A DNA stretch of 64,000 bases from Colias croceus. Lineage: Eukaryota > Arthropoda > Insecta > Lepidoptera > Pieridae. The notes under the pieces were generated by a model, which was given only the letters and a program-made list of their open reading frames with translations, did not search any database and was not told the origin of the DNA. The stretch lies in NCBI RefSeq assembly GCF_905220415.1, contig NC_059538.1, forward strand, positions 3,596,001-3,660,000, in the 5' to 3' direction. Made by a program: the position numbers and the translations under genes. This document shows positions 21,861 through 33,753 of this stretch, piece after piece. Each line of letters begins with the position of its first letter. The first letter of the stretch is position 1.

Positions 21861-24326
21861 CTACCTCCACCTATTCCTCCGTAGTTGGTATGTGGAGTAT
21901 TTTTCCGGATGTTGGCAGTATTGGCTGATCGTGTCTTCTAGTCTTTTGGTACGTTTGACATGGGATTTTAAATTCTTAATAACAGGATCCCAGGTGTTAG
22001 AGAGTTTCAAACCATCTTCTCTATTGAAATTTGGATGTTTTTTAATTTCAATAGCCTCGCGCACAAGTCTTGGAAAAAATTTATTTTCTCTGGCAAGGAT
22101 TTGTGGTTGGTCAAATCTTATGAAGTGGTTGTTGTCCAGTGTGTGTTCACATACCGCAGACTTTTTGTGACGCCGATGCTTGATATCCGCAATGTGCTCC
22201 TTCAGTCGGTTAGCAATGCTTCTTTTTGTTTGGCCGATGTATGAGAGACCACAATCACAGTCTAACTTGTACACGCCTGCTTCTTGTAGAGGAATATTAC
22301 TTTTAATTGGTCTCAAGAATTGGTTTATCTTCTTGTGCGGCTTATATATAGTTTTAATTGAAGCTCGTCTTAGGATTCTTCCAATTCTGTCAGTAACTCC
22401 CTTCACATATGGTAGGTAGGCCGGTTGTCTTTCAACTGTGTGTGGCTTCGTTCGACTCCTGTGATGCTGTGGAGGCGCCTGCAGCTTGTTGTTACGTAGT
22501 ACCCACTTGACATGCTGCAGTTCCCCGCTGAGGTGGGCAGCATCACAGAGGTGGCGGGCTCTCTGAAACAAAGATTTACCGACAGAAGCTAGTTGGCAAG
22601 GGTGGTGGTGAGATTCACCATTGAGGTACCTATCAGTATGAGTGGCTTTCCTATACACTGTATGGTTGAGCATGCCATCCCGTCCCCTCATTATTAAAAT
22701 GTCAAGAAAGGCTAGACGGTTGTTAGTTTCTAACTCCATGGTAAATTGGATGTTTTTATGTATGGAGTTAAGATGTTCTAAAAATGCAGGTATATGTTCA
22801 GTGGGGAGTATTGTGAAGGTGTCATCTACATAGCGTTTATATAGTCTCGGTTTGACTGGTGCTGTGGCCAAGGCTCTCTCCTCGAAGTCTTCCATAAAAA
22901 TATCAGCGACAACGGGTGATACTGGAGAGCCCATGGCCACCCCATCAACCTGCATGTAAAATTCACCATTCCACAATAAATAGCCAGATGTTAGGCAATG
23001 TTCTAAGATCTCTGCATATTCTAATGGCATATTGTGTTCACCTAACCTTTTCTTAACAATATTGATGCAATCAGTCACCGGGAGATTAGTAAAAAGAGAC
23101 TGCACATCAAAGCTAACCATAGTTTCATTGTTTTCGATATTTAGGTCTTTTAATATCTCAACAAAATGGTATGAGTCCTTAACATAAGCACTGGTGTTAC
23201 CTCTGAGGGGAGCGAGCACCCTAGACATGTGTTGTGATAGTTTTTGAGTGGGTGTATCAATTTGACTCACAATAGGTCTTAATGGAGTATTAGTTTTGTG
23301 TATTTTAGGTAAGCCATACATCTTAGGAGGTTTCACGCAAGATGGAATAAGATACTTAGTGTCAAGATTTAATGTCGTTTTGTGTTTATTTATAAGGTCA
23401 GTTGTTTGTTTCATTACCTTGTTTGTTGGGTCCTTGTCGACTTTTTTGTAGGTGTTTTCGTCCGACAGTATTTCCGACATTTTGTTGTTGTAATCTGACG
23501 TATCCATTATAACCGTTGCGTTTCCTTTGTCAGCTCGGAGTACTATTATATCTTCATTCTTTCGCAGGTGTTTTAAAGCGATAGACTCAGAGCGAGAGAT
23601 GTTAGGTTTCGGCGGTTTGCAAGTGCGTAGTATACAAGATATGTCTTGCCGAATCGCCTCTGCGTCTTCTTTAAGAATGTTGTTTTTGAATAAAGTTTCC
23701 TCCACATGACTTATTATTTCTTCGCAAGGTATTTTTTGCGGCGCAGGAGCAAAGTTTAAACCTCTATTCAGTACCTCAATAGTTTTGTTATCAAGAGTTT
23801 GTTTTGACAGATTGACAACTGCTGTCACTTGAGGTTGACATTCAGTGACGTTTGGATACTCAGATGACATTGAGTTATTCTTCTTGGCCAGTAATTTTTC
23901 AAATTTTTGCTTTTGTTTATCCGTGCATGATTTGAATTTACTATGTGCACGATTATCTAAGATGTTCAAGCACAGCTGCCAATCTGTATCTAACATGAAA
24001 TTCTTTAAGTTACTTGCTACATTTTGGATCTCAATGTTGAGCCTTTCAATATCCGATCGGTGTCCAGCAATTACTTTAGATAACAATTTTTGACTTGCCT
24101 TGTTTAGAATACTTGCGCTTCCAGCTATGTCCTTTTTTGGTGCTATTCGACAACAAACTGGGATGATATTATGTTCTCGACATTGCTTCATGAAATTCAG
24201 GGATGTCAAAAACCTCGAGCGCTTTGTCTTCAGTTCTTCTAAACGGCGAATTTTGTTAGCATTTTCCAGTCCGTACTGGTCTACATAGTATTTTCTAGGG
24301 TTTGATTTTACGCGAGTATTATACAT
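21861..24326 (-). CDS. Penelope-like RT with GIY-YIG endonuclease
   Basis: An intact 821-residue protein for copying the element's RNA at a cut site. The N-terminal part includes the PLE-typical LRADKGNATVIMD (263-275), MYGLPKIHK (337-345) and PLRPIVSQIDTPT (348-360). The RT palm follows: motif A SFDVQSLFTN (405-414), motif B GVAMGSPVSP (462-471) and catalytic YVDD (499-502). The C-terminal GIY-YIG nuclease has GVYKL (684-688), YIGQT (696-700), Arg707 and a downstream Glu. This RT plus GIY-YIG order defines endonuclease-bearing Penelope-like elements. ATG follows the pLTR directly, and the stop is 51 bases before the 3' pLTR. Length fits the family. No frameshift or stop is seen, so the protein may be active. 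Confidence 0.92.
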   Translation of the reverse strand: MYNTRVKSNPRKYYVDQYGLENANKIRRLEELKTKRSRFLTSLNFMKQCREHNIIPVCCRIAPKKDIAGSASILNKASQKLLSKVIAGHRSDIERLNIEIQNVASNLKNFMLDTDWQLCLNILDNRAHSKFKSCTDKQKQKFEKLLAKKNNSMSSEYPNVTECQPQVTAVVNLSKQTLDNKTIEVLNRGLNFAPAPQKIPCEEIISHVEETLFKNNILKEDAEAIRQDISCILRTCKPPKPNISRSESIALKHLRKNEDIIVLRADKGNATVIMDTSDYNNKMSEILSDENTYKKVDKDPTNKVMKQTTDLINKHKTTLNLDTKYLIPSCVKPPKMYGLPKIHKTNTPLRPIVSQIDTPTQKLSQHMSRVLAPLRGNTSAYVKDSYHFVEILKDLNIENNETMVSFDVQSLFTNLPVTDCINIVKKRLGEHNMPLEYAEILEHCLTSGYLLWNGEFYMQVDGVAMGSPVSPVVADIFMEDFEERALATAPVKPRLYKRYVDDTFTILPTEHIPAFLEHLNSIHKNIQFTMELETNNRLAFLDILIMRGRDGMLNHTVYRKATHTDRYLNGESHHHPCQLASVGKSLFQRARHLCDAAHLSGELQHVKWVLRNNKLQAPPQHHRSRTKPHTVERQPAYLPYVKGVTDRIGRILRRASIKTIYKPHKKINQFLRPIKSNIPLQEAGVYKLDCDCGLSYIGQTKRSIANRLKEHIADIKHRRHKKSAVCEHTLDNNHFIRFDQPQILARENKFFPRLVREAIEIKKHPNFNREDGLKLSNTWDPVIKNLKSHVKRTKRLEDTISQYCQHPEKYSTYQLRRNRWR

Positions 24327-24426
24327 TTAGAAATTAAAGACTTTTTAACGGATTTTAAACGCGATTTAATCATTATATTATTTTCCCGACGTTTCGAACA
24401 CTTTACAGCGAGCGTGGTCACGGGGA
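24327..24426 (-). repeat. PLE terminal repeat, 5' copy at inversion joint
   Basis: Lies directly upstream of the minus-strand ORF. Its outer end (CACGGGGA) is joined directly to the truncated plus-strand copy, which starts at CAGTCAAACC. The joint at about 24427 marks the inversion break. Confidence 0.8.
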
Positions 24427-24428
24427 TG

Positions 24429-25426
24429 CAGTCAAACCGAGACTATATAAACGCTATGTAGATGACACCTTCACAATACTCCCCACTGAACATATACCTG
24501 CATTTTTAGAACATCTTAACTCCATACATAAAAACATCCAATTTACCATGGAGTTAGAAACTAACAACCGTCTAGCCTTTCTTGACATTTTAATAATGAG
24601 GGGACGGGATGGCATGCTCAACCATACAGTGTATAGGAAAGCCACTCATACTGATAGGTACCTCAATGGTGAATCTCACCACCACCCTTGCCAACTAGCT
24701 TCTGTCGGTAAATCTTTGTTTCAGAGAGCCCGCCACCTCTGTGATGCTGCCCACCTCAGCGGGGAACTGCAGCATGTCAAGTGGGTACTACGTAACAACA
24801 AGCTGCAGGCGCCTCCACAGCATCACAGGAGTCGAACGAAGCCACACACAGTTGAAAGACAACCGGCCTACCTACCATATGTGAAGGGAGTTACTGACAG
24901 AATTGGAAGAATCCTAAGACGAGCTTCAATTAAAACTATATATAAGCCGCACAAGAAGATAAACCAATTCTTGAGACCAATTAAAAGTAATATTCCTCTA
25001 CAAGAAGCAGGCGTGTACAAGTTAGACTGTGATTGTGGTCTCTCATACATCGGCCAAACAAAAAGAAGCATTGCTAACCGACTGAAGGAGCACATTGCGG
25101 ATATCAAGCATCGGCGTCACAAAAAGTCTGCGGTATGTGAACACACACTGGACAACAACCACTTCATAAGATTTGACCAACCACAAATCCTTGCCAGAGA
25201 AAATAAATTTTTTCCAAGACTTGTGCGCGAGGCTATTGAAATTAAAAAACATCCAAATTTCAATAGAGAAGATGGTTTGAAACTCTCTAACACCTGGGAT
25301 CCTGTTATTAAGAATTTAAAATCCCATGTCAAACGTACCAAAAGACTAGAAGACACGATCAGCCAATACTGCCAACATCCGGAAAAATACTCCACATACC
25401 AACTACGGAGGAATAGGTGGAGGTAG
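24429..25426 (+). pseudogene. 5'-truncated PLE RT/GIY-YIG copy
   Basis: Begins in the RT palm at VKPRLYKRYVDD (residue 491 of the full protein) and continues to the normal stop. It keeps catalytic motif C and the whole GIY-YIG domain but lacks motifs A and B. No ATG suits it before 24548. Protein sequence is identical to the matching part of the minus-strand copy, so it is a product of the same insertion, not an older relic. Confidence 0.88.
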
Positions 25427-25487
25427 TTTACAAATAACAATTTTTGAATGACCGTCAAGACGTACAACATCTCAGTCTCCCCGTGAC

Positions 25488-25617
25488 CACGCTCGCTGTA
25501 AAGTGTTCGAAACGTCGGGAAAATAATATAATGATTAAATCGCGTTTAAAATCCGTTAAAAAGTCTTTAATTTCTAAATGTATAATACTCGCGTAAAATC
25601 AAACCCTAGAAAATACT
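25488..25617 (+). repeat. PLE terminal repeat plus start of next ORF
   Basis: The pLTR (to 25577) is followed by ATG and about 40 bases matching the first 13 codons of the PLE protein, then the target duplication. This shows the template was a tandem of two units. Confidence 0.85.
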
Positions 25618-25630
25618 AAGTATAAATTAG

Positions 25631-28600
25631 ATAGAACATAGAACTTAAAAAAATCGTACATAAAAGTAATGTTTGTTTTCCTTTGCGTAGGTATCTATAA
25701 AATGCTGATAACATACATACATACATACATACATAGCACTGCATCGTTACAAGAGGGCAAAGTGCTTCGAGATCCGACCGAGAGGTGCATTATCCTCGGA
25801 TAATTGCAGTGTCTTTGATGTCGTACTATGTCCTACTAGAGCCATTATATACGGTCTGGATGTATTCACCAAGAAATCGCATTGTGGAAACATATTGAGT
25901 GCGTACTGTGTACAAATTATTGTTATAAACTTGAGCTACCCTAAGAAATACTATAAGTCATAAGACACACCTATAAGCTACTTATAAATTTCACTAATCA
26001 TTATTTATAAATACATAGTAATATGTAAGACAGATTATTAAATAGCAAATGACATCTAATAAAAAATTACATACCTATAGTTATACGATACTAAGCTCAT
26101 TATTTGAATAATGATTTATTGAACAATGAACAGCATTCTATCAAAATACTGTAATCATTGATTTACAACTGAATTAATAATTACATCTGATTTAATTATG
26201 TACATTCGAATTCCAATAGTATTTCAAATGAAATTACTAATTTCTAACAAAATTTTAAAGTAAATACAGTATAATGTTATTTAGATGCATAAAATTTCGT
26301 AACAACATAATAATGTGGCGTAGCACGATGTTCCCGTAAACTCGAAGCAATTTTAAATTTATAAGCATAGCATCAAAGCTTAATTTGTTTGCTGAGCGAT
26401 TTAATTTTAAATTACAACTTGTATTTGCGGAGGGCCACAATTTTAAGTGTAATAGAGTGGAATCATGTTATAATTAACCCCTAGGCCTTTTGAAACAATC
26501 AATTTTATAAACTGTTACTCTGTTTATTTGCATACCTTAATCTGAGATCCTTACTTCAAATTTAGATATAGCTTGCCATCATTTCTTAACGACGTATTTT
26601 AAAAAGCTGTCAACGCAATAACTTAGCACATGATGACGCGCGATGGTGACCGAAATAATACATGCAATATCGAAAATATAGTAATGATTTTATTTGTAAA
26701 TCCGTTTCAATAGATTTTCTTTAATTTGCCTTATGTAGTAGACATGGAGGAAAAGGTCCATGGGCTTACTTTGCTTTACGATAACATCCGCTCTAGCGCC
26801 ATTTTATATAGAGGCATAATAAAATTGGAATTTCCATATTATCTCTAATGAAATCAAAGGATTTAAGATGCATAAAATGTTTAATATAAATAAAACGATC
26901 GTATTTTCTGTATTGGGGCTATGTCCTGATGATCACGTTTATAGAACTCAATCTCGTAAATGGATTTTTTCATGTTTTACGTATTTATTTATATTTATAT
27001 TATTTCTGTGAAAAAATGTACAATTTTCAACATTATATGCAAAAGAAACGTTGTTTTGCTAAACGTTGTTTAAAATGCATACAGAATTAAATACGTAAAT
27101 GTAAAACAATAATATTCTATTGATTACATAAGCCTCTTAGAGAATCTAACTACAATTACTTTCAAGTATGCACTAGAACAATAATTGGTCCGAGCACTCT
27201 CATCTATTGTATAAGCTTGCGGCTGCGTGTAATCCATAATCTCGCAGCTGGTCTCAGACGATAATGTAATCTTCAGCGCAAAGGACTAAATGCCATTTAT
27301 TAATTAGTAATGCAATTTACTAGTAAATGAGTTTTGCCTTAGGTATTGTATACTATATATTAATTGGAAAACTATGTTGAATCACACACATTAGCAGATC
27401 TACGTCGTACGTAGGTAATGTTCGTCAGGGTCGAACGCAGGTCGAACGTAAGTAATAAGTAAGAATTAATAATAAGTTTTTATAGGCGGCAGTACGAAAA
27501 TCGAATCGTTTTAAATTTAAGTCATTTCCAAATATTTTATACTTTTTAAGAAACTCATTTTCCTCTATTTTATGGTATCATTATGAAAAATAATAAACAA
27601 AGATTATTTTGATGATAAAAATTTGATTCGTTGAGCCTGTTGAAAGTTAAGCCGCGGATCGTATTCTACTACGAATTTAGTATCCCATAAAATTATTTAT
27701 TTTCAATGTAAAAGCCTTTACGAGTTTCACCACTTGACTTTTATCTTATAGTAGTAAAGCTTAAGAAATCTTTTCTTCCAATGGCTATAGAGTTTCCTTG
27801 ATTTATGGGTATTTTTTTTCCTTCTAATGATACAATTGCTAACACTATGTGGTCCCATACATTTGATAGTTATCTTAAAAGGGGATCGTAATACATAAAA
27901 AATTTAAAAATTACGACCAGCAAGTAGCAAATCTAATAGGATTGTGCAATAGCATATCGACAGTAAACCAAAGCATCGCGCGTGGAATATGTAAGCAGGG
28001 AAAGGGTACAAGCCTATCTTTGAGATAATTACAATAACTTAGGGCTGAGGCTATTCCTATAGGAACTCCATTATGCGGAAAAAATAACAATGGAATAACC
28101 AATATAAATAAGTCTCTTATTTGTGTCATTTTTAGAATAATTTATTCTGTAATTAATTCTCGTTTAAAATTCACGTACTCTACATGGTTGACGATTAATT
28201 TAAAATCATTTATTTAATTATATGAATTCTTTACATATGTATAAATAATATCCTTTTTGCGGATTAAAAATTTATCAGGGTTTATAACATGTCCGAAAAA
28301 ATGGCATAAAAGCTGATTTAAAATAAACACCGCGATAGTAATTTATTAAAATCAACTCTATACGCGGAACACAATACTATCCACTAAGTTCAGATTAAAC
28401 TCCGCATTGTATTGCAATTTAGATTAATAAAACTCTCGGCAAACTGACCGTAATTCTATCCCTTGAGAAATTTTCCACAAGATAACAAGCCTATCCTATC
28501 TATTTCTTTAACATAGTTCGTTATCTTGAATAAAATCGTTTGAAAGTATTGTCTCTTGAGATTTGAAATTACGCTCGAGGAAAATTACCTTAGGTTTATA

Positions 28601-29759
28601 TTTTTAAATTACTGAGCAAAATTTTTGGGAAGTTTCAACCCTTTTGATAGTTTCGTAAGTTAAGATATTAAATGTCATTTTATTAATGAGGTCGCTCTCT
28701 TTTGAGGTAGTTTTATGTTGTGGTTGGACATTTAAATTAATGAAATTACTTATATGTTTTTATTTATAAGTGAACACTAAAATGTGTCACTACTTACTAA
28801 ATATTCTGATATTTACTTTAACTGTTCCTTTGTAGCATTTCTTGTAAGATAAATTAAAAATACGTTTGATGATTAAATATTATATACATAATAGAAATTA
28901 AAGGAACAAAGAAAACATTCATCACAATGCACTGTAAAAATTGTTATTTGAATAAACATGTACTTAAAAATTTCCATAAATAAGTGCAAGAGTCACAAGA
29001 ATTAGAGAATAAGACATTTCAATAAATACTTAATCAATAATCTTAAAAAATCAGTTCATATGTAGATCCATTCAATTTTAAAATTACAACAAAAACAATG
29101 CCATATTCCCTCGGTTTTCGGTTTTATAAAGTTAAAATAAACGATAAGCACGAATTGAGGACGCGATGATCACATTAATACATAACTTTCGTTAAAATAT
29201 TCCGTAAATTTTGAAGCTTTTGATAACATTTTCAATGAAAATATTTGCAACATTTTGTATAACGTATAACATTTTAAAAAATATGTTAAAAAATGCCCTT
29301 AAATTACGATCCAGATTTATTTGATTTCACGGTAAAAAATTATTTGTAGTTTATAACAGTTGGTGGGTTTGTTACATTTTATTACTGTTTCAAACAGATG
29401 TCTTATCTCATTGTTAAAAAGCAAAACGTTTGTTCCATACATAAGTCTTTAATAAACTTGTTACAATGAAATTCTATCTTCTACTACGGGGGAGTGTTCC
29501 GCTTTAACGCAAGGGTTAGGAATATTACATATTTATTTCGCTAATCGAATTTATTTATATTTCGTGTTTGACTTTCTATATAATATTATTTTCCATGCGG
29601 AATAATTGTTTGTTAATATCTATGGGATATAAATCCTATACCTTGTAATTCACTTTACTTAGTAATTCACGTTACCAACTACCACGTAGAAACACCAAAT
29701 ATCTACTCAAAGTGCTTTGATTAATTATTGTATACCAGCATAGTACCAAAATATTCGAA
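25631..29759. other. No gene seen; (CATA)n microsatellite
   Basis: About 4 kb of AT-rich DNA. A CATA run lies near 25711-25734. One 72-codon minus-strand frame (27911-28129) begins with a hydrophobic stretch (see findings) but has no homology I recognise. Confidence 0.45.
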
Positions 29760-30325
29760 TTAGTTCAGGATACATCGCCCATTTTTGCAAGTGACTACTA
29801 TCAAGCTAATTTTCCGTTTGTAGCTTTATTTTGATGAGACGCCCAATAATTTCGTGAACGAAAGTCTCGATTGTGGTAGCTAACAGAGATAACAAGGATA
29901 AAAATTTTTGATTTGATGGTTCTCAAATATTTATTACTACTTAACTGAATTTTTTTTTGTTCAATCTCAAGATAATTACCTAAATTATTCGAAAAAATAT
30001 TTGTCCTACAAAATCTATGGTTGGTTCAAAGAGTCCCCCTTTCCAAAGTGTATCGATAACGATAACGATCATCATAAATGATTACTAACAAGCTGATTTT
30101 TTTGTTTTCACTTAGTTAATGTTTATATAATTCAACAGACGTATTGCGTAATAAATATTTGAGAACCATCAAATCAAAAAATTTTATCCTTGTTATCTCT
30201 GTTAGCTACCACAATCGAGAGTTTCGTACACGAAATTATTCGGTGTCTCATCAAAATAAAGCTACAAACGGAAAATCAGCTTGATAGTAGTCACTTTCAA
30301 AAATGGGCGATGTATCCTGAACTAA
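29760..30325. mobile_element. Long-arm palindromic DNA element (MITE)
   Basis: About 180 bases at each end are reverse complements with few mismatches, for example GTTCAGGATACATCGCCCAT against ATGGGCGATGTATCCTGAAC. The loop is about 200 bases. The ends read TTAGTTCAGG...CCTGAACTAA, which fits a TA target duplication of the Tc1/mariner type. No transposase. The 84-codon frame at 30190-30444 runs through the right arm and is chance. Confidence 0.8.
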
Positions 30326-31649
30326 ATGCATTTGTGTGCAAAATCAATTGGATTGACGTGGGTGGGTTTGACAATAGGAAGACTTGTACAATGCGTGAAC
30401 TATGCGTTCCAACTTTACCATATTTTCAAATACAAAAAAGCTAAAACCAAAAAAATATACTATACTAGTACTAAAACAATATGTAGTATAATTTGTGACG
30501 ATTATATAATTCATTTTTACCGACTGAAATCAATGTTCGATGTATAAAAAAAATATTATGTGCATTTTTTTATTCTTTCATTAATTAGCAAATATAACGC
30601 AATTAAAACTTGAAAATAAATTCCACGCTCCATATAACATCCTGATTCGTGTAAATACTCATGTTTTCCAAACTCCGGTTCCTGATTGGATTAAGAATCA
30701 TTGCCAAATTCATACCGAGAAAAGTTAAAACGTGGGTAGTCATTTGAATCAAAATACATATTTCAACTTTTCCTACTTTGCCGATTTTATCTTTTTGCAC
30801 GTTGCAAAATGTTCAAATTACAGATGAAAGTTTAGAAACTCATGTTTGTAAAATTGACAGCTTTAAATTGAACATTTAAATTTCATTGAAATTGGTTACT
30901 TTTTTCAATTTGTATTGGTAATGTTATTCCAAATATAATATTTGTAAATGTACAAGCAATTAATCAGACTTTATGAATAGGAATACACCTAACATCACGC
31001 TCACTGTAAAGCTTTGTATTGCTTTTATACCGCTATATATGGAGGGGATACAGAGACCAATGCTTTGCTAAAGTTTCTCTACCTTACTAGGTTTCCATGA
31101 ATTAATTACATGTGTTCATTTGTTCCAGTTGCTAATTCATAGTGTTACCTGAGGAGGACTTAAATTTTATATATTTAAATCATCTTACCTGATGAGGACT
31201 TTAATACATATTTGAGGACACTTTTTTCATTGACCAAGATTAATAAATATCTTTATTACTAGGTAGGTATTTCAGCTACTTTTATTCGAGTATTTCAGTT
31301 AATTGGTTACCCATATCTACATGTTTCATTTTAAGAATATTATGATCTTCATTTGATAGGAAGGAAGAAGAGCATAATACCATCTATTGAAATACCTTCT
31401 ATTATTCTGGTGGCTATCAACGTGGACATGGATCAAATTACCATCCCTGTCTGCAAACCGATTACCTATTCCGTGTAATATACACGTAATTAAGCGTTAA
31501 ACTAGACACAAAACAAGCAATCCATGGAGATTATTAATATGCTAATCCAGAAACTAAACAGATTTTAACAGAATAGCGTAGCGACACATCGCTCTGAATC
31601 GCGCAAGCGAAATGTTTCGCTACATGCTTATAATGCGCGTAATTTATGT
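30326..31649. other. No gene seen
   Basis: AT-rich, with a near-repeat of TTACCTGAKGAGGACTT at 31145-31200. No supported gene. Confidence 0.4.
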
Positions 31650-31884
31650 ACGTATTTAATGATCATTTTCAGGGAGTGAGCTCTTTTCAGGAATTCGTTG
31701 GTTGTTTGTTCTTGGTCGTTTGGTCTCGTTCTCAGCGTTCTGCTCGCTGATCAATAAATAATTAATTAATTGATTATTAAAATCAATTAATTGATTGAAT
31801 TTTGATAATTCATAAATAACTTGTTTATTTCTGAGTTGTTAAATTTTTATTGCGGCCAGATGTAAATAAATACATCCTACAATC

Positions 31885-33753
31885 ATGCCGCCGCCGAGCG
31901 TGCCGCCGCTGCCGCAGCGACGCGCGACTCGACCGCGCGCACTGGGCCGCAGGGTCTATAGTCGGTCGGTTGCCGCACTTGAAATGGGCCTGGACGCCAT
32001 TGCCGCTTCCGGCCAGGCCGCAATTGTGGCCCGCTCAACAGCAACTGGCCGGCGTCCTGTGTTGGTGTCGGAACCTCAGTCAGGAGCCGGCGATGAATCA
32101 TTCCTGGCGAGTCCACTGACGTTATCGCCGGCCCAATCCACTGAATCCGTATCCTCAATTACTCGCTCACTCACACCGAGTCGTCAACAGGCCCTGGCTA
32201 GCGCCGCCACACTAACGCCGGGCACTTTGAAGCGCGCCGCACAGGCACCACTGCCACGTACTCCGCGCTTCCCAGCCCCCTTACCGGGTATTCCTGTGGG
32301 ACGCTTTCCCTCCCCTCCCCATAGAGTAGGAGAGAAAACTCTCACAGCGTCCCCGCCTCCTCCTCTGAACATGCCGACGATGTCATCGGGCTCTCCTATG
32401 GAGATCGGGACAACCGGCCCGACATACGCGAGCATGGCCGCGTCCCAAAAATCCCCAGCGCTCCCACCCTCCACCTGCTCCGCCGCCGTTGCGCCCGCCG
32501 CGACTAACACTAATATTAATACGACTGCGACCGTCACTGCAGCCTCCGCTTCCCCCTCTGCTGCTACCGGCACTGCAAGCGCCGCGCCACCTACCAAACA
32601 GCCCAACCGCTACCCCCCTCTTATAGTGGAGACACTGCCCGACTGGCCGACTCACTTTAGGGAGCTAAAAAAGGTCCTCGGGCACACTCCTAACGGACGT
32701 CCATTTGGCAAGGGTGTCCGTTTTATACCAAAGACAGACCAGGAGTTCCGACTCATCCAGCACTATCTTACACAGCTGGAGAGCAACACCGGAATCTCTT
32801 GGTTCTGCTACTCGCTGCCCGCTGAAAGAAGCGTAAAAGTAGCAATCCGCGGCCTGCCGGCTAACACAGAACCGGCACTAGTAGAGACAGAGCTGCGAGA
32901 GCTCGGGTTCATCCCAGAGCACGTGCGCGCAATCCCCGCTCGTCCAGGTAGGCCGGGCTGTTTGATGTTCGCGCAATTGCAGCGGACCCCGGATCTAGTC
33001 CCAGGCATTTATGAGGTGAGCGAACTGCTCTGTATGCCTGGGATCACTATTGAGGCCTGGCGCGGCAGAAAGGGGCCTGCGCAATGCCATCGCTGCCAGC
33101 AATTTAGACACTCCTCCCAAAACTGCCACCGGCCAATAGCCTGTGTGCGGTGCGGTGAGAACCACCCGGCGAAGGAGTGTCAACGTCCGCGCGAGGAACC
33201 ACCAACGTGCGCCAATTGTGGCGGCGCTCACACGGCTAATAATGCGAACTGTCCCATCTTCCGCAAGGAGACGCGCAACCGCCGAGCAGGCACCGTCGCA
33301 CGCACCGCCGCAAATGCCCGTGCGCCCACAACAGAGGCCGATGCACCTGGCTCGCTCATGGCTGCCGCCAACCAGCCAGGGCCGACGGGAAAGCGCCGCC
33401 GTAAACGTGGCAAACGCACACAAAAGCGGCCACCCGCTGCACAGCCTTCCGTGCCACTTACTGCAGTGCCAATCACTGCATTGCCTAGTGTACCGCCTGC
33501 AGCATCCACCTCTAGGCCACGCTCTGCGCCGCCTGCCGCGCCGCAACCTACCCAGCGTAGCAAAACGTCCAAACCCACCGTGGTCGCCGCCCCCGTACGG
33601 GGGACGAAGGCGAAGCGAGTGATGCCACTGGACCCCCGATTAACCAAAGTAATCAGTACCCTTAACCAGGTGCTGATAGCCATCCAAGAGCAGCGTGACC
33701 CAGTACCGCTGATCTTGGGCTGTATCGCGGAGCTTTGCGCCTCTTATGTCTGA
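31885..33753 (+). CDS. LINE ORF1, Gag-like zinc-knuckle protein
   Basis: RNA-binding protein expected to coat the element's RNA. The 622 residues start with a long Pro/Ala/Ser/Thr-rich region of low complexity. A folded region (about residues 250-395, with RYPPLIVETLPDW and AIRGLPANTEPALVETEL) matches the pre-C2HC domain of Jockey-type ORF1. Three zinc knuckles follow: C401-C404-H409-C414, then one from C420 (CX2CX3HX4C) and one from C442 (CX2CX3HX6C). The C-terminus is basic and Pro-rich. The ATG is the first in this frame after the 5' UTR. The stop overlaps the ORF2 start in ATGTCTGA, suggesting coupled translation. Confidence 0.88.
   Translation: MPPPSVPPLPQRRATRPRALGRRVYSRSVAALEMGLDAIAASGQAAIVARSTATGRRPVLVSEPQSGAGDESFLASPLTLSPAQSTESVSSITRSLTPSRQQALASAATLTPGTLKRAAQAPLPRTPRFPAPLPGIPVGRFPSPPHRVGEKTLTASPPPPLNMPTMSSGSPMEIGTTGPTYASMAASQKSPALPPSTCSAAVAPAATNTNINTTATVTAASASPSAATGTASAAPPTKQPNRYPPLIVETLPDWPTHFRELKKVLGHTPNGRPFGKGVRFIPKTDQEFRLIQHYLTQLESNTGISWFCYSLPAERSVKVAIRGLPANTEPALVETELRELGFIPEHVRAIPARPGRPGCLMFAQLQRTPDLVPGIYEVSELLCMPGITIEAWRGRKGPAQCHRCQQFRHSSQNCHRPIACVRCGENHPAKECQRPREEPPTCANCGGAHTANNANCPIFRKETRNRRAGTVARTAANARAPTTEADAPGSLMAAANQPGPTGKRRRKRGKRTQKRPPAAQPSVPLTAVPITALPSVPPAASTSRPRSAPPAAPQPTQRSKTSKPTVVAAPVRGTKAKRVMPLDPRLTKVISTLNQVLIAIQEQRDPVPLILGCIAELCASYV

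Larger units (their letters stand above)
21714..25617 (-). mobile_element. Penelope-like element, composite inverted insertion
   Basis: One insertion unit flanked by the same 13 bases (AAGTATAAATTAG at 21701-21713 and 25618-25630). It holds a complete minus-strand copy (about 21714-24426) joined head-to-head to a plus-strand copy lacking its 5' half (about 24429-25577). That copy is followed by a terminal repeat and the first 41 bases of the next ORF. The terminal repeat (pLTR, about 90-100 bases) appears three times. Tandem and inverted partial copies are a known habit of Penelope-like elements. The overlapping parts are identical at the protein level, so they arose in one event or very recently. 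Confidence 0.9.

Noticed and set aside
30190..30444. 84-codon plus frame
   Set aside because: Runs through the right arm of the palindromic element and out into the flank.
32184..33683. Several Gly/Ala/Arg-rich minus frames
   Set aside because: Antisense shadows of the GC-rich LINE ORF1.
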